Of a stretch of 64,000 bases of DNA, positions 34,471-43,585 are shown in pieces (within the stretch, counting starts at the first letter, position 1; the number at the start of each line of letters is the position of its first letter). The stretch covers positions 1 to 64,000 of the forward strand of contig JAUNOP010000001.1 of NCBI GenBank assembly GCA_030537135.1. Direction: 5' to 3'. Below the pieces are notes generated by a model. The model was not told the DNA's origin. It did not search any database and saw only the letters and a list, made by a program, of their open reading frames with translations. The position numbers and the translations under genes are program-made. This stretch comes from Eubacteriales bacterium (lineage in GTDB: Bacteria; Bacillota; Clostridia; Lachnospirales; Lachnospiraceae).

Positions 34471-35274
34471 ATGCCCACAACCTATACGCATGATTTATTT
34501 GGAAAAGAAGTATATAAAAGACTCCCAAAGGAGGTAAGGGAGTTGATTTTCAGGTACGGAGACTTATATCGTATTGGACTCCATGGTCCTGACATCCTTT
34601 TTTACTACAGATGCCTGTACAAGAATAAGGTGAACCAGTTTGGAGTATCCATGCACAAGGAAAGGGCAAGAGCTTTTTTTGAGCAGGGAATCCGAACGGT
34701 GAGGGATGAGGGAGACGAAGCTCTCCTTGCTTATCTTCTGGGTTTTGTCAATCATTTTATTCTGGATTCAGAGGTTCATCCTACTGTAGAGAGGATTGTG
34801 GACGAGCATGGCCCTTCTCATACTGTGCAGGAGAAAGAACTGGACAGAACCCTTATGCTGGAGACCGGGAAGAACCCCTATCATTATTATCCGTCAGACT
34901 GCATTGTTCCAAAGTTTCGATATGCATGGGTTATACACAAGGCAATTCCTCTTGTGCAGGCAGACAAAATTTACGCTGCTTTGAGAATGATGAAATGGAT
35001 GACAAACTGTATGGTCTATGACGATAATGGGAGAAAACAGAAGATCCTTTTATCCCTTTTGAGAGTCATTGGTCAGAGAGAGAAGCTGGGAGACCATTTT
35101 ATGAAGGAATATCCTCCAGAGGGAGTACAGGTATATGTCAGGGAACTCAAGGAACATTATGAGGAGGCTCTTGACAAGGCACCCGCCTTTTTGGAGGAGG
35201 TTTATGACTTGGCCAGGGATCATGACCGCCCTGTGCGGCTCTCAGAGCGTTTTGACAGAACATATAATGGCTGA
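34471..35274 (+). CDS. Zinc-dependent phospholipase C-like protein
   Basis: The 267-residue product matches the zinc-dependent phospholipase C fold used in Clostridium alpha-toxin and related proteins: THDLFG, RIGLHGPDILFYY, GFVNHFILDSEVHP and the later His residues that hold three zincs. There is no signal peptide, unlike secreted phospholipases, so it is probably an intracellular relative. Starting at ATG 34471 (MPTTYTHDL) fits GGAGG 10 bases upstream; ATG 34450 overlaps the scpB stop. A physiological substrate is not known. Confidence 0.85.
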   Translation: MPTTYTHDLFGKEVYKRLPKEVRELIFRYGDLYRIGLHGPDILFYYRCLYKNKVNQFGVSMHKERARAFFEQGIRTVRDEGDEALLAYLLGFVNHFILDSEVHPTVERIVDEHGPSHTVQEKELDRTLMLETGKNPYHYYPSDCIVPKFRYAWVIHKAIPLVQADKIYAALRMMKWMTNCMVYDDNGRKQKILLSLLRVIGQREKLGDHFMKEYPPEGVQVYVRELKEHYEEALDKAPAFLEEVYDLARDHDRPVRLSERFDRTYNG

Positions 35275-35326
35275 GGCATATTTTTCCTCTCCTTTGCATA
35301 TGCTGTTTTGAAAAGGGGTGGGAGAG

Positions 35327-36541
35327 ATGAGAAAAATGAAAAGGCATTTAAAACGGGCAGGAGCCGCTTTTCTGGCGGCTGTCTGCCTGCTGTTATATGG
35401 AGGAGCCTCTGTGAGCGCACAGGAAGGTCCTGGCTCCCTGTATGCATTGTCAGCTGTGCTGATGGATGGACAGACAGGACGGGTATTATATGGCAAGGAT
35501 GCGGATACTGTCCGCGCCATGGCGAGTACTACAAAGGTAATGACCTGTATTCTTGCCCTGGAGCATGCGAATGGGGCAGACGAGGTGGTTATCTCAGACA
35601 AGGCAGCCATTCAGCCGGAAATCAAAATGCATGTGAAAAAGGGAGAGCGGTATCGTATGCAGGACCTTCTGTATGCGATGATGCTTAAGAGCTATAATGA
35701 TGTGGCAGTGGCAGTAGCAGAGCATATCGGAGGCTCTGTGAGCGGCTTTGCAGAGATGATGAATTCCAAGGCATTGGCGCTTGGCTGCAAGGCCACACAT
35801 TTTGTTACTCCGAACGGGCTGGACGCCATAGATGAGAAGGGAGAAATGCACAGCACGACTGCCGCAGATCTGGCTCTTATTATGCGCTATGCTATCCAGA
35901 ATCCTACGTTTCTCTCTCTGACGCAGATGAGGGATTACAGCTTCTGGGACATGGATAAGACTCGCAATTTTACCATACATAATGCAAATGCTTACCTGGA
36001 TATGCGGGAGGGAATGATTTCCGGGAAAACAGGCTTTACCGGAAATGCGGGCTATTGCTATGTGGGAGCCTATGAGAGCAAGGGCAGGGTATTCATTGTG
36101 GCGCTTCTTGGCTGCGGCTGGCCAAACAATAAAACCTATAAGTGGAGGGATATGGATACGCTTCTCAACTATGGGGAAGAGCAATACCATTTGCAGGAGT
36201 ATTGGCAGGAGCCGCGCCTTCTTCCTGTAATTGTAGAAAACGGGATTCCTGACAGCGGGGATCTGACAGAGGCAGCCTATACGGATTTGACTTGTCGCTT
36301 CAGCAAAAAAGCATCCCTTCAGAAGGTACTCATGAGGCAGGGAGAGGAGGTCAAGATAACGCAGACTGTCAAGGAGACAGTCACAGCTCCTGTACAGGAG
36401 GGAGAGAAGCTCGGAGAAATCGTTTATTCCATTGATGATTTCTGCCTCGCCTCTTATGATCTCCTTGCCAAAAGTGCTGTAGAGAGACTTACTATGGAAT
36501 GGTGTGTGGAGGATATTTTCCGCCGCTTTTTCCATGACTGA
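35327..36541 (+). CDS. D-alanyl-D-alanine carboxypeptidase (second of two)
   Basis: The 404-residue product has a signal peptide (to about residue 33, ending ASVSAQEG), the motifs SxxK (STTK), SxN (SYN) and KTG (GKTGF), and a C-terminal beta domain. It is diverged from the enzyme at 29117, with only the catalytic core clearly shared. The second Ser-x-Asn motif is SYND versus SGND. The exact start is uncertain: ATG 35327 follows GGGG by 8 bases, while ATG 35336 follows GGGAG by 9. A terminator ends the transcript. It may have a distinct role, for example in sporulation. Confidence 0.9.
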   Translation: MRKMKRHLKRAGAAFLAAVCLLLYGGASVSAQEGPGSLYALSAVLMDGQTGRVLYGKDADTVRAMASTTKVMTCILALEHANGADEVVISDKAAIQPEIKMHVKKGERYRMQDLLYAMMLKSYNDVAVAVAEHIGGSVSGFAEMMNSKALALGCKATHFVTPNGLDAIDEKGEMHSTTAADLALIMRYAIQNPTFLSLTQMRDYSFWDMDKTRNFTIHNANAYLDMREGMISGKTGFTGNAGYCYVGAYESKGRVFIVALLGCGWPNNKTYKWRDMDTLLNYGEEQYHLQEYWQEPRLLPVIVENGIPDSGDLTEAAYTDLTCRFSKKASLQKVLMRQGEEVKITQTVKETVTAPVQEGEKLGEIVYSIDDFCLASYDLLAKSAVERLTMEWCVEDIFRRFFHD

Positions 36542-36577
36542 CAGAAACTGGATAGGAAAAGTTCTTATTAAGCCTTT

Positions 36578-36608
36578 AAGAATCCCTGAAAAATGGGATT
36601 CTTTTTTA
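36578..36608 (+). terminator. Terminator after the second carboxypeptidase
   Basis: AAGAATCCC / GGGATTCTT stem with an 8-base loop and a T-run. Confidence 0.85.
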
Positions 36609-36754
36609 GATATATCAGCGTAAAAATGTACGGAAGACATATCTTTTGTTCCTTTATACGACAAAAAATTCAAAAAAATCCCTCAATTTTTCCTGACACA
36701 ATGAAAAATTCCGTCAATCGAAATATTTTTAAGCATATTATTGTAAGAAACATA

Positions 36755-36783
36755 TTGAAAAAAATTCGAAAAACGGTTAAAAT
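36755..36783 (+). promoter_or_regulatory. Decarboxylase cluster promoter
   Basis: TTGAAA (36755-36760), 17 bases, TAAAAT (36778-36783). It is in a 302-base AT-rich gap (36542-36843) that holds nothing else beyond the upstream terminator. Confidence 0.6.
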
Positions 36784-36843
36784 TATACTTGGCTTAATTT
36801 GGTTATGCTTTTAAATTTTTATAAAAATGGAGGGCAAAAAAGA

Positions 36844-38277
36844 ATGAGTAACACAACAAGCTTAGCAGGCACAAGAATTGATTCTTTGCTTGACGAGAAC
36901 AGTTTTGTGGAAATCGGAAAAAGTGTAACAGCCAGAAATACTGATTTCAACATGACTGAAAAGAAAGCACCTTCTGACGGTGTTATCACCGGCTATGGTG
37001 TTATTGACGGAAACCCTGTATATGTATATAGCCAGGATGTTTCTGTACTGAACGGAACCATTGGTGAAATGCATGCAAAGAAAATCGCCGGATTATATGA
37101 TTTGGCTATGAAGACAGGGGCTCCGGTAATCGGTCTTCTGGACTGCGCCGGTATTCGTCTTCAGGAGGCAACCGATGCGCTTCATGCCTTTGGGGAAATC
37201 TATATGAAGCAGACCCTTGCTTCTGGTGTGATTCCGCAGATTACGGCTGTTTTTGGAACCTGCGGCGGCGGTCTTGCCATGTTCCCGGCACTTACAGACT
37301 TTACCTTTATGGAGGCAAAAAAGGGCAAATTATTCGTATGTGCGCCAAATGCGCTTGAAGGAAATGAAGTATCCAAATGCGATACAGCGGCAGCTTCTTT
37401 CCAGAGCCAGGAGACAGGCCTTGTGGATGTTGTCGCAGAGGAGGCAGAGCTGATTGCTAAGATCCGTACTCTGGTTTCCATGCTTCCTTCCAACAATGAG
37501 GATGATTCCTCTTATCTGGAATGCACAGACGATCTGAACCGTGTCTGCGAGAATCTTGAAAACTGCGCAGGAGATACGGCTCTTGCACTTTCTCAGATTG
37601 CTGATGAGCAGGAGTTCTTTGAGGTAAAGGGCGCTTATGGCAAAGATATGGTAACAGGCTTTTTGAAACTCAACGGAATGACAGTGGGCGCTGTTGCCAA
37701 TAGAACAGAGATTTACGACGAGGAGGGCAAGGTCGCAGAGAGCTTCTCTGGAACCATTTCCTCAAGAGGAGCAAGAAAAGCAGCAGAGTTTGTGAAATTC
37801 TGTGACGCCTTCTCTATTCCTGTACTCACTCTCACAAACACAACTGGTTTTAAGGCAGATAAGTGCAATGAGAGAATGATGGCAAAATCTGTAGGCGAGA
37901 TGATTTATGCGTTTGCCAATGCAACCGTTCCAAAGGTGAACGTGATTGTAGGCAAGGCTTATGGAAATGCCTATGTGGCCATGAACAGCAAGGCAATAGG
38001 CGCAGACCTGGTATATGCATGGCCAACAGCCGAGATTGGCATGCTGGATGCTGCTCTGGCAGCAAAAATCATGTACGCAGGCTCTGACGCTGAAACTCTG
38101 AAGGAGAAGGCAAAGGAATATGCTGCTCTTCAGTCCGGCGTGGAGACCGCTGCTGCCAGAGGCTATGTAGATACAATCATTGAACCTGCTGAGACAAGGA
38201 AATATGTAATCGCAGCTTTTGAAATGCTATTCACCAAGAGAGAAGAGCGTCCCGACAAGAAACACGGAACAGTTTAA
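36844..38277 (+). CDS. Acyl-CoA carboxyltransferase subunit (12S/MmdA-type)
   Basis: The 477-residue product has the two crotonase-fold carboxyltransferase domains of acyl-CoA carboxylases and decarboxylases: Gly-rich motifs FGTCGGGLAMFP and the later KAYGNAYVAMNSKAIGADLVYAWP. It would move CO2 between an acyl-CoA and a biotin carrier. The cluster (acyl-CoA carboxyltransferase, OadG-like, biotin carrier, OadB, then 5S-type carboxyltransferase) lacks a biotin carboxylase, so it acts as decarboxylase or transcarboxylase, not as an ATP-driven carboxylase. Substrate (methylmalonyl-CoA, propionyl-CoA or glutaconyl-CoA) cannot be decided here. The ATG at 36844 follows GGAGGGC by about 11 bases. Confidence 0.88.
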   Translation: MSNTTSLAGTRIDSLLDENSFVEIGKSVTARNTDFNMTEKKAPSDGVITGYGVIDGNPVYVYSQDVSVLNGTIGEMHAKKIAGLYDLAMKTGAPVIGLLDCAGIRLQEATDALHAFGEIYMKQTLASGVIPQITAVFGTCGGGLAMFPALTDFTFMEAKKGKLFVCAPNALEGNEVSKCDTAAASFQSQETGLVDVVAEEAELIAKIRTLVSMLPSNNEDDSSYLECTDDLNRVCENLENCAGDTALALSQIADEQEFFEVKGAYGKDMVTGFLKLNGMTVGAVANRTEIYDEEGKVAESFSGTISSRGARKAAEFVKFCDAFSIPVLTLTNTTGFKADKCNERMMAKSVGEMIYAFANATVPKVNVIVGKAYGNAYVAMNSKAIGADLVYAWPTAEIGMLDAALAAKIMYAGSDAETLKEKAKEYAALQSGVETAAARGYVDTIIEPAETRKYVIAAFEMLFTKREERPDKKHGTV

Positions 38278-38291
38278 GTGAGGTGGCGTAT

Positions 38292-39014
38292 ATGAAGCAG
38301 AGATTAAAAAAGATTCTGAGTGTGTGTATGGTAGCTTTCTGTACTGTTTCCTTTACCGCAGCTGTCAGTGCTGAGAACAAGCTGGATGAGACGACAGAGT
38401 CCATTCTGATAAGCACTGCCGAGGGACTTAGTGAAGCAATTGTGACTCTTACAGACGAGGACATTGAGGGCTATAAGACTTCCACAGACGATTTTACAGT
38501 AAATGCCATGGAAGTGTGGGAGAGCAGCAAGGACGAACTCGGAGAACTCGTGGAATTCGGGGAAACCACGGTTGAATACTCAGGCGGAACCTACACAGCC
38601 ACAGTTCCAGCAGATTTTGAGAAGAGGGACGCAAGCTTTGTCTACATCTTTGACGAGCCTACAGCAGCGCCTACAGGCATGAGCATTGATATCGACTATC
38701 CAATGTCAGTTACCATGAAAAATGCGGCTGTTAATACGGTCATGGGTATTGGAACTGTGTTTGTAATGCTGATTTTCCTGAGCTTTGTGATTTACTTAAT
38801 GGGTCAGACCGTTCAGAAATTCCAGAAGAAGCCGGAGAAAAAGTCAGCGCCTGCGCTTGCACCGGCACCAGCTGTAGCAGCTGCGGCTGAGGAGAAAGTG
38901 GACGATACAGAGCTGATTGCAGTTATTGCAGCAGCCATTGCAGCAGCAGAAGAAACCACGCCAGAGGGCTTTGTGGTGCGTTCTGTGCGTAAAGTAAACC
39001 GCAGAAAATGGTAA
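38292..39014 (+). CDS. OadG-family subunit of the Na+-translocating decarboxylase
   Basis: The 240-residue product has a signal peptide (to about residue 27, TAAVSAEN), an extracellular domain and one membrane helix (about 155-180, TVFVMLIFLSFVIYL). A short cytosolic tail follows, rich in Ala/Pro and ending in RRKW. This matches the gamma-type (OadG/MmdD) subunit that tethers the biotin carrier and carboxyltransferase to the beta subunit. The large extracellular domain is longer than in classic OadG of about 80-90 residues. The start ATG 38292 follows GAGGTGG by 5 bases. Confidence 0.78.
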   Translation: MKQRLKKILSVCMVAFCTVSFTAAVSAENKLDETTESILISTAEGLSEAIVTLTDEDIEGYKTSTDDFTVNAMEVWESSKDELGELVEFGETTVEYSGGTYTATVPADFEKRDASFVYIFDEPTAAPTGMSIDIDYPMSVTMKNAAVNTVMGIGTVFVMLIFLSFVIYLMGQTVQKFQKKPEKKSAPALAPAPAVAAAAEEKVDDTELIAVIAAAIAAAEETTPEGFVVRSVRKVNRRKW

Positions 39015-39043
39015 TCAAACAGAAAATTTAGGAGGAATCTATC

Positions 39044-39391
39044 ATGAAAAGCTATATTATCACTGTGAATGGAACAGAATATGAAGTTACTGTAGAAGAG
39101 ACAGGAAGCGTATCTGCCCCTGCATCTGCACCAAAGGCAGCTCCAAAAGCCGCGCCAAAGGCAGCAGGCGGAGCCGGAGCTGTGAAGATCAACGCCTCTG
39201 TACCTGGAAAGGTATTAAAGGTTGTAGCTTCTGCCGGACAGGCAGTAAAGGCCGGCGACAGCGTTGTAATTCTAGAATCCATGAAAATGGAAATCCCGGT
39301 TGTTGCTCCCCAGGACGGCACCATTGCAAGCATCGATACATCAGAAGGCGCTGCAGTAGAAAATGGGGATACCTTGGCAACCATGAACTAA
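39044..39391 (+). CDS. Biotin carboxyl carrier protein of the decarboxylase
   Basis: The 115-residue product has a short N-terminal strand pair, an Ala/Pro/Lys linker (PKAAPKAAPKAAGGAG) and a C-terminal biotinyl domain. The biotinylated Lys lies in ESMKMEIPV, with VPGKVLKV and GDTLATM closing the barrel. It would carry CO2 between the carboxyltransferases and the membrane decarboxylase. Strong AGGAGG precedes the start, and the next gene is 17 bases on. Confidence 0.93.
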   Translation: MKSYIITVNGTEYEVTVEETGSVSAPASAPKAAPKAAPKAAGGAGAVKINASVPGKVLKVVASAGQAVKAGDSVVILESMKMEIPVVAPQDGTIASIDTSEGAAVENGDTLATMN

Positions 39392-39407
39392 GATTGGAGG
39401 TAGACAA

Positions 39408-40556
39408 ATGTCTAATATTGCAGAAATTCTGTCCAATCTCGTTCATCAGACGGCCTTCTTTAATCTTACCATTGGCAACTATGCCATGATTGTAGTGGCT
39501 TGTGTTTTCTTATATCTTGCGATTAAGAAGGAATATGAGCCTTTGCTTCTGGTTCCCATTGCTTTTGGTATGCTCCTGGTAAATATCTACCCGGACATTA
39601 TGATAAGCCCTGAAGAAGCCTCTAATGGAGTGGGAGGACTGTTACACTATTTCTATTTACTGGATGAATGGAGTATTCTTCCGTCCCTGATTTTCCTGGG
39701 CGTAGGAGCCATGACAGACTTTGGTCCGCTGATTGCAAACCCCAAGAGCTTTCTTCTTGGAGCAGCCGCTCAGCTCGGTATCTATATGGCTTATTTCCTG
39801 GCAATCCTGATGGGCTTTAACGGCAAGGCAGCGGCAGCCATTTCCATTATCGGCGGCGCTGACGGACCTACCTCCATTTTCCTTGCAGGAAAGCTGGGGC
39901 AAACAACCCTGATGGGCCCCATTGCAGTGGCGGCGTATTCCTATATGTCCCTGGTTCCGATTATCCAGCCTCCGATTATGAAGATGTTCACCACAGAGGA
40001 GGAGAGAAAAATCAAGATGGAGCAGCTTCGTCCGGTATCCAAGCTTGAGAAGATTCTTTTCCCGGTTATCATCACAATCGTTGTGTGCCTGATTCTTCCA
40101 AGTACAGCTCCTCTGGTAGGTATGCTGATGCTGGGCAATCTGTTCCGTGAGTCTGGCGTTGTGAAGCAGCTTACTGAGACAGCGTCCAATGCCCTGATGT
40201 ATATCGTGGTTATCCTTCTTGGTACTTCTGTAGGAGCTACCACCAGCGCAGAAGCCTTTCTGAATCTGAACACCATCAAGATCGTTGTTCTGGGGCTTAT
40301 CGCCTTTGCCTTTGGTACTTTTGGCGGAGTTATCTTTGGTAAGATTATGTGCAAGGCAACCGGCGGCAAGATCAATCCTCTGATTGGCTCAGCAGGCGTA
40401 TCTGCAGTTCCTATGGCAGCTCGTGTGTCCCAGAAGGTGGGAGCAGAGGCAGATCCTACGAACTTCCTTCTGATGCATGCAATGGGACCGAATGTGGCCG
40501 GTGTTATCGGTACAGCAGTAGCAGCCGGTACCTTTATGGCAATCTTCGGTGTGTAA
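39408..40556 (+). CDS. oadB: Na+-translocating decarboxylase beta subunit
   Basis: The 382-residue, very hydrophobic product has nine to eleven helices with the two conserved half-loops: IIGGADGPTSIF and the C-terminal GMQ-like ATNPLIG/SAGVSAVPMAARV segment. It couples decarboxylation of carboxybiotin to sodium export. The name oadB is the family symbol; gcdB and mmdB are equivalents. It lies with the biotin carrier and OadG gene. A 135-base gap, with a partly paired stem near 40615-40660, separates it from the next gene. Confidence 0.92.
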   Translation: MSNIAEILSNLVHQTAFFNLTIGNYAMIVVACVFLYLAIKKEYEPLLLVPIAFGMLLVNIYPDIMISPEEASNGVGGLLHYFYLLDEWSILPSLIFLGVGAMTDFGPLIANPKSFLLGAAAQLGIYMAYFLAILMGFNGKAAAAISIIGGADGPTSIFLAGKLGQTTLMGPIAVAAYSYMSLVPIIQPPIMKMFTTEEERKIKMEQLRPVSKLEKILFPVIITIVVCLILPSTAPLVGMLMLGNLFRESGVVKQLTETASNALMYIVVILLGTSVGATTSAEAFLNLNTIKIVVLGLIAFAFGTFGGVIFGKIMCKATGGKINPLIGSAGVSAVPMAARVSQKVGAEADPTNFLLMHAMGPNVAGVIGTAVAAGTFMAIFGV

Positions 40557-40691
40557 GAGCCTGGTGCAGAAGAAACCGTAATTGTAAGATAGCAGATATA
40601 GAATGATGTAAGGGGAGAGGGCATCCTTTGCTTTTGGCATAAGGTGTGCGTCCCTCTTGCCCTGGTATCATAAAATAAAAGGAGAATAGAA

Positions 40692-42104
40692 ATGGCAGAA
40701 TTACAGAAAAAACCTGTTAAGATTATGGAAACAATTCTGCGAGATGCTCATCAGTCTCTGATTGCAACCAGAATGAGTACAGAGCAGATGCTTCCGATTG
40801 TTGATAAAATGGATAAGGTAGGCTATCATGCAGTAGAGTGCTGGGGCGGCGCTACCTTTGACGCCTCTCTTCGTTTCCTCCATGAGGATCCATGGGAGAG
40901 ACTGCGTAAGTTCCGTGACGGCTTCAAAAATACAAAGCTGCAGATGCTGTTCCGCGGCCAGAATATTCTGGGCTATCGTCCTTATGCAGATGATGTGGTA
41001 GAGTATTTTGTACAGAAATCCGTTGCCAATGGTATTGATATCATCCGTATTTTTGACTGTATGAATGACCTGAGAAACCTGAAAACTGCTGTATCAGCAG
41101 CAAACAAGGAGCATGCACATGCACAGGTGGCTCTGTCCTACACACTTGGCGATGCTTATACACTGGAATACTGGACGAGTATGGCAAGACAGATTGAACA
41201 GATGGGTGCAGACTCTATCTGCATCAAGGATATGGCAGGACTTCTGCTTCCTTACAAGGCAACTGATCTTGTGAAGGCTCTGAAGGAAACCGTGAAGATT
41301 CCGATTGAGCTGCATACGCACTATACCTCTGGCGTTGCCTCCATGACCTACATGAAGGCGGTTGAGGCAGGCGTTGACATTATCGATACAGCAATGTCTC
41401 CGTTTGCACTGGGAACCTCTCAGCCGGCAACCGAGGTTATGGTAGAGACCTTTAAGGGAACTCCATATGACACAGGCCTTGACCAGACGCTTCTGGCAGA
41501 AATCGCCGACTACTTCCGTCCGATCCGTGACGAGGCTCTGGAGAGCGGCCTTCTGAATCCAAAGAACATGGGCGTAAACATCAAGACTCTTTTGTATCAG
41601 GTACCTGGCGGTATGCTTTCCAACCTGACCTCTCAGCTCAAAGAGCAGCACGCAGAGGACAAATTCTATGAGGTGCTTGAAGAAGTTCCGAGAGTACGTA
41701 AGGATCTTGGAGAGCCGCCTCTGGTAACACCATCTTCCCAGATCGTAGGTACACAGGCTGTGTTTAATGTGATCATGGGCGAGAGATACAAGATCGCTAC
41801 AAAGGAAACAAAGGATGTTCTGTCCGGAAAATACGGCGCAACTGTGAAGCCGTTCAATCCTGAGGTACAGAAGAAATGCATCGGAGACGCAGAGGTAATT
41901 ACCTGCCGTCCAGCTGATCTTCTGGATAATGAGCTTGAGAAGCTGGAGAGCGAGATGGCTCAGTACAAGGAGCAGGACGAGGATGTTCTGTCCTATGCTC
42001 TCTTCCCACAGGTTGCCATGGACTTCTTCAAATATCGTCAGGCACAGAAAACCGGCGTGGACGAGAAGGTCGCAGACACCAAAAATGGAGCATATCCTGT
42101 ATAA
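40692..42104 (+). CDS. Oxaloacetate/pyruvate carboxyltransferase (5S-type)
   Basis: The 470-residue product has the TIM-barrel carboxyltransferase motifs METILRDAHQSL, IRIFDCMNDL and ELHTHYTSG, with metal-binding His residues. It is the alpha (OadA) domain without a fused biotin domain, that is the 5S-type subunit of transcarboxylase or PycB-type carboxyltransferase. It would transfer CO2 between oxaloacetate or pyruvate and biotin. Encoding it beside a 12S-type acyl-CoA carboxyltransferase and one biotin carrier resembles the 12S/1.3S/5S set of methylmalonyl-CoA carboxyltransferase. The start ATG follows AAAGGAGAA. Confidence 0.9.
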   Translation: MAELQKKPVKIMETILRDAHQSLIATRMSTEQMLPIVDKMDKVGYHAVECWGGATFDASLRFLHEDPWERLRKFRDGFKNTKLQMLFRGQNILGYRPYADDVVEYFVQKSVANGIDIIRIFDCMNDLRNLKTAVSAANKEHAHAQVALSYTLGDAYTLEYWTSMARQIEQMGADSICIKDMAGLLLPYKATDLVKALKETVKIPIELHTHYTSGVASMTYMKAVEAGVDIIDTAMSPFALGTSQPATEVMVETFKGTPYDTGLDQTLLAEIADYFRPIRDEALESGLLNPKNMGVNIKTLLYQVPGGMLSNLTSQLKEQHAEDKFYEVLEEVPRVRKDLGEPPLVTPSSQIVGTQAVFNVIMGERYKIATKETKDVLSGKYGATVKPFNPEVQKKCIGDAEVITCRPADLLDNELEKLESEMAQYKEQDEDVLSYALFPQVAMDFFKYRQAQKTGVDEKVADTKNGAYPV

Positions 42105-42117
42105 TCAGACAAACAGC

Positions 42118-42147
42118 GGCCGGGAATTTTTGCGAGTTTCCGGCCTT
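42118..42147 (+). terminator. Terminator after the 5S carboxyltransferase gene
   Basis: GGCCGGGAA / TTCCGGCC hairpin with one bulge, 14 bases after the stop, then CTTATAG. The T-run is weak. Confidence 0.65.
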
Positions 42148-42243
42148 ATAGAAGAGGGCTGCTTTGGCAGTCCTTTTCTTCTGCGTTTTTGCACATTGCG
42201 AAGCGTGCTGCTGTGAGCGCACTAAGCGGCAACAAAATATACT

Positions 42244-42272
42244 TTGACCCTTACACTATTCTATGCTATAAT
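42244..42272 (+). promoter_or_regulatory. Promoter of the flavoprotein-cmk-ispH-rpsA operon
   Basis: TTGACC (42244-42249), 17 bases, TATAAT (42267-42272), 56 bases ahead of the first gene. Confidence 0.75.
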
Positions 42273-42328
42273 GAAACAAAATGCGCAGATATAGCCGATA
42301 GTCAGAAGAGAGAGAGGGAATTCCATCC

Positions 42329-43585
42329 ATGAGTAAAATCGCCATTATAGGTGCAGGAGCCGCTGGAATGTTCTGCGCTGTTCATGCAGCAAGGAACGGA
42401 CATGAGGTTCATGTTCTGGAGAAAAATGAAAAGTGCGGAAAAAAGCTCTATATCACAGGAAAGGGTCGGTGCAATCTGACAAATGCCTGCAGCACAGAGG
42501 AACTTTTTCCGGCAGTCGTATCAAATCCCAAATTTCTGTACAGTGCCTTTTATACCTGTACAAACAGGGATGTTATGGATTTTTTTGAGGATGCGGGGGT
42601 TTCTCTGAAGACTGAGCGAGGAGGAAGAGTTTTCCCTGTATCTGACCATTCCTCAGACATTATCCGTGTTCTGGAGAGAGAAATGAAAAAGGCAGGAGTG
42701 CAGGTATTTTTGCACACAGAGGTGGAGAGAATCCTGACAGAGAATGGCTTTGTACAGGGAGTTCTTCTGAAAAACGGACAAAAATGCTTTTACGATGCTG
42801 TTATTGTGGCCACAGGAGGCTGCTCCTATCAGACCACAGGCTCTACAGGAGATGGCCTGCGCTTTGCCGCAGAGCTTGGAATGAAGGTGACAGAGCCTCG
42901 CCCCTCTCTGGTTCCTCTTCTCACAGCAGAGGAATACATTCCATGCCTCCAGGGACTTTCTCTGAAAAATGTTGGCCTTTCTATTTATCAGGGAAAGAAA
43001 AAGCTCTATGAGGATTTTGGAGAGCTTTTGTTCACCCATTTTGGAGTAACAGGGCCGATGATTCTTTCGGCAAGCGCCAGAATCGGCAAAAAGCTGGAAA
43101 AGGGTTTCCTGAATGCTTATCTGGATTTGAAACCAGCTCTTACAGAGGAGCAGCTGGACGCTAGAATCCTCCGCGAGTTTGAGGAAGCTAAAAACAAGCA
43201 ATTTAAGAACGTGATAGGCGTTCTCTTTCCTGCCTCTCTTACCCCTGTGATGCTGGAGCTTGGAGGAATTTCTCCTGACAAGAGGATTCATGATATTTCC
43301 AGGGAAGAGCGGCTTGCCTTTGTACGTCTGATAAAGGCCTTTCCCTTTACTATTACAGGCACAGGAGAGTTTAAGGAGGCTATTATTACAAGCGGGGGAG
43401 TCAGCGTAAAGGAGATTTGTCCCGGCACCATGGAAGCCAGAAAGATAAAAAATTTGTACTTTATTGGAGAGGTTCTGGATGTGGATGCAGTCACAGGGGG
43501 CTATAATCTTCAGATCGCCTGGTCAACAGCATATCTTGCTGCATCTGCCATTGAGGAAAATACCAAAAATTTAAAGGAGAAATAG
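42329..43585 (+). CDS. HI0933-family flavoprotein (NAD(P)/FAD-dependent oxidoreductase)
   Basis: The 418-residue product has an N-terminal FAD-binding Rossmann motif (IGAGAAGMFCAVHAA), the family block GRCNLTNAC and a C-terminal FAD loop (TGGYNLQIAWSTAYLAASA). This group (YhiN, BaiN-type) includes enzymes acting on steroid or bile-acid derivatives, but most members have no known substrate. Its stop codon is immediately followed by the cmk start, a conserved arrangement in Clostridia. I would not call it BaiN without phylogeny. Confidence 0.85.
   Translation: MSKIAIIGAGAAGMFCAVHAARNGHEVHVLEKNEKCGKKLYITGKGRCNLTNACSTEELFPAVVSNPKFLYSAFYTCTNRDVMDFFEDAGVSLKTERGGRVFPVSDHSSDIIRVLEREMKKAGVQVFLHTEVERILTENGFVQGVLLKNGQKCFYDAVIVATGGCSYQTTGSTGDGLRFAAELGMKVTEPRPSLVPLLTAEEYIPCLQGLSLKNVGLSIYQGKKKLYEDFGELLFTHFGVTGPMILSASARIGKKLEKGFLNAYLDLKPALTEEQLDARILREFEEAKNKQFKNVIGVLFPASLTPVMLELGGISPDKRIHDISREERLAFVRLIKAFPFTITGTGEFKEAIITSGGVSVKEICPGTMEARKIKNLYFIGEVLDVDAVTGGYNLQIAWSTAYLAASAIEENTKNLKEK

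Noticed and set aside
35594-36673. A 359-residue open frame antisense to the second carboxypeptidase
   Set aside because: It runs fully opposite a gene with clear SxxK, SxN and KTG motifs, has no ribosome site and shows no recognisable domain.
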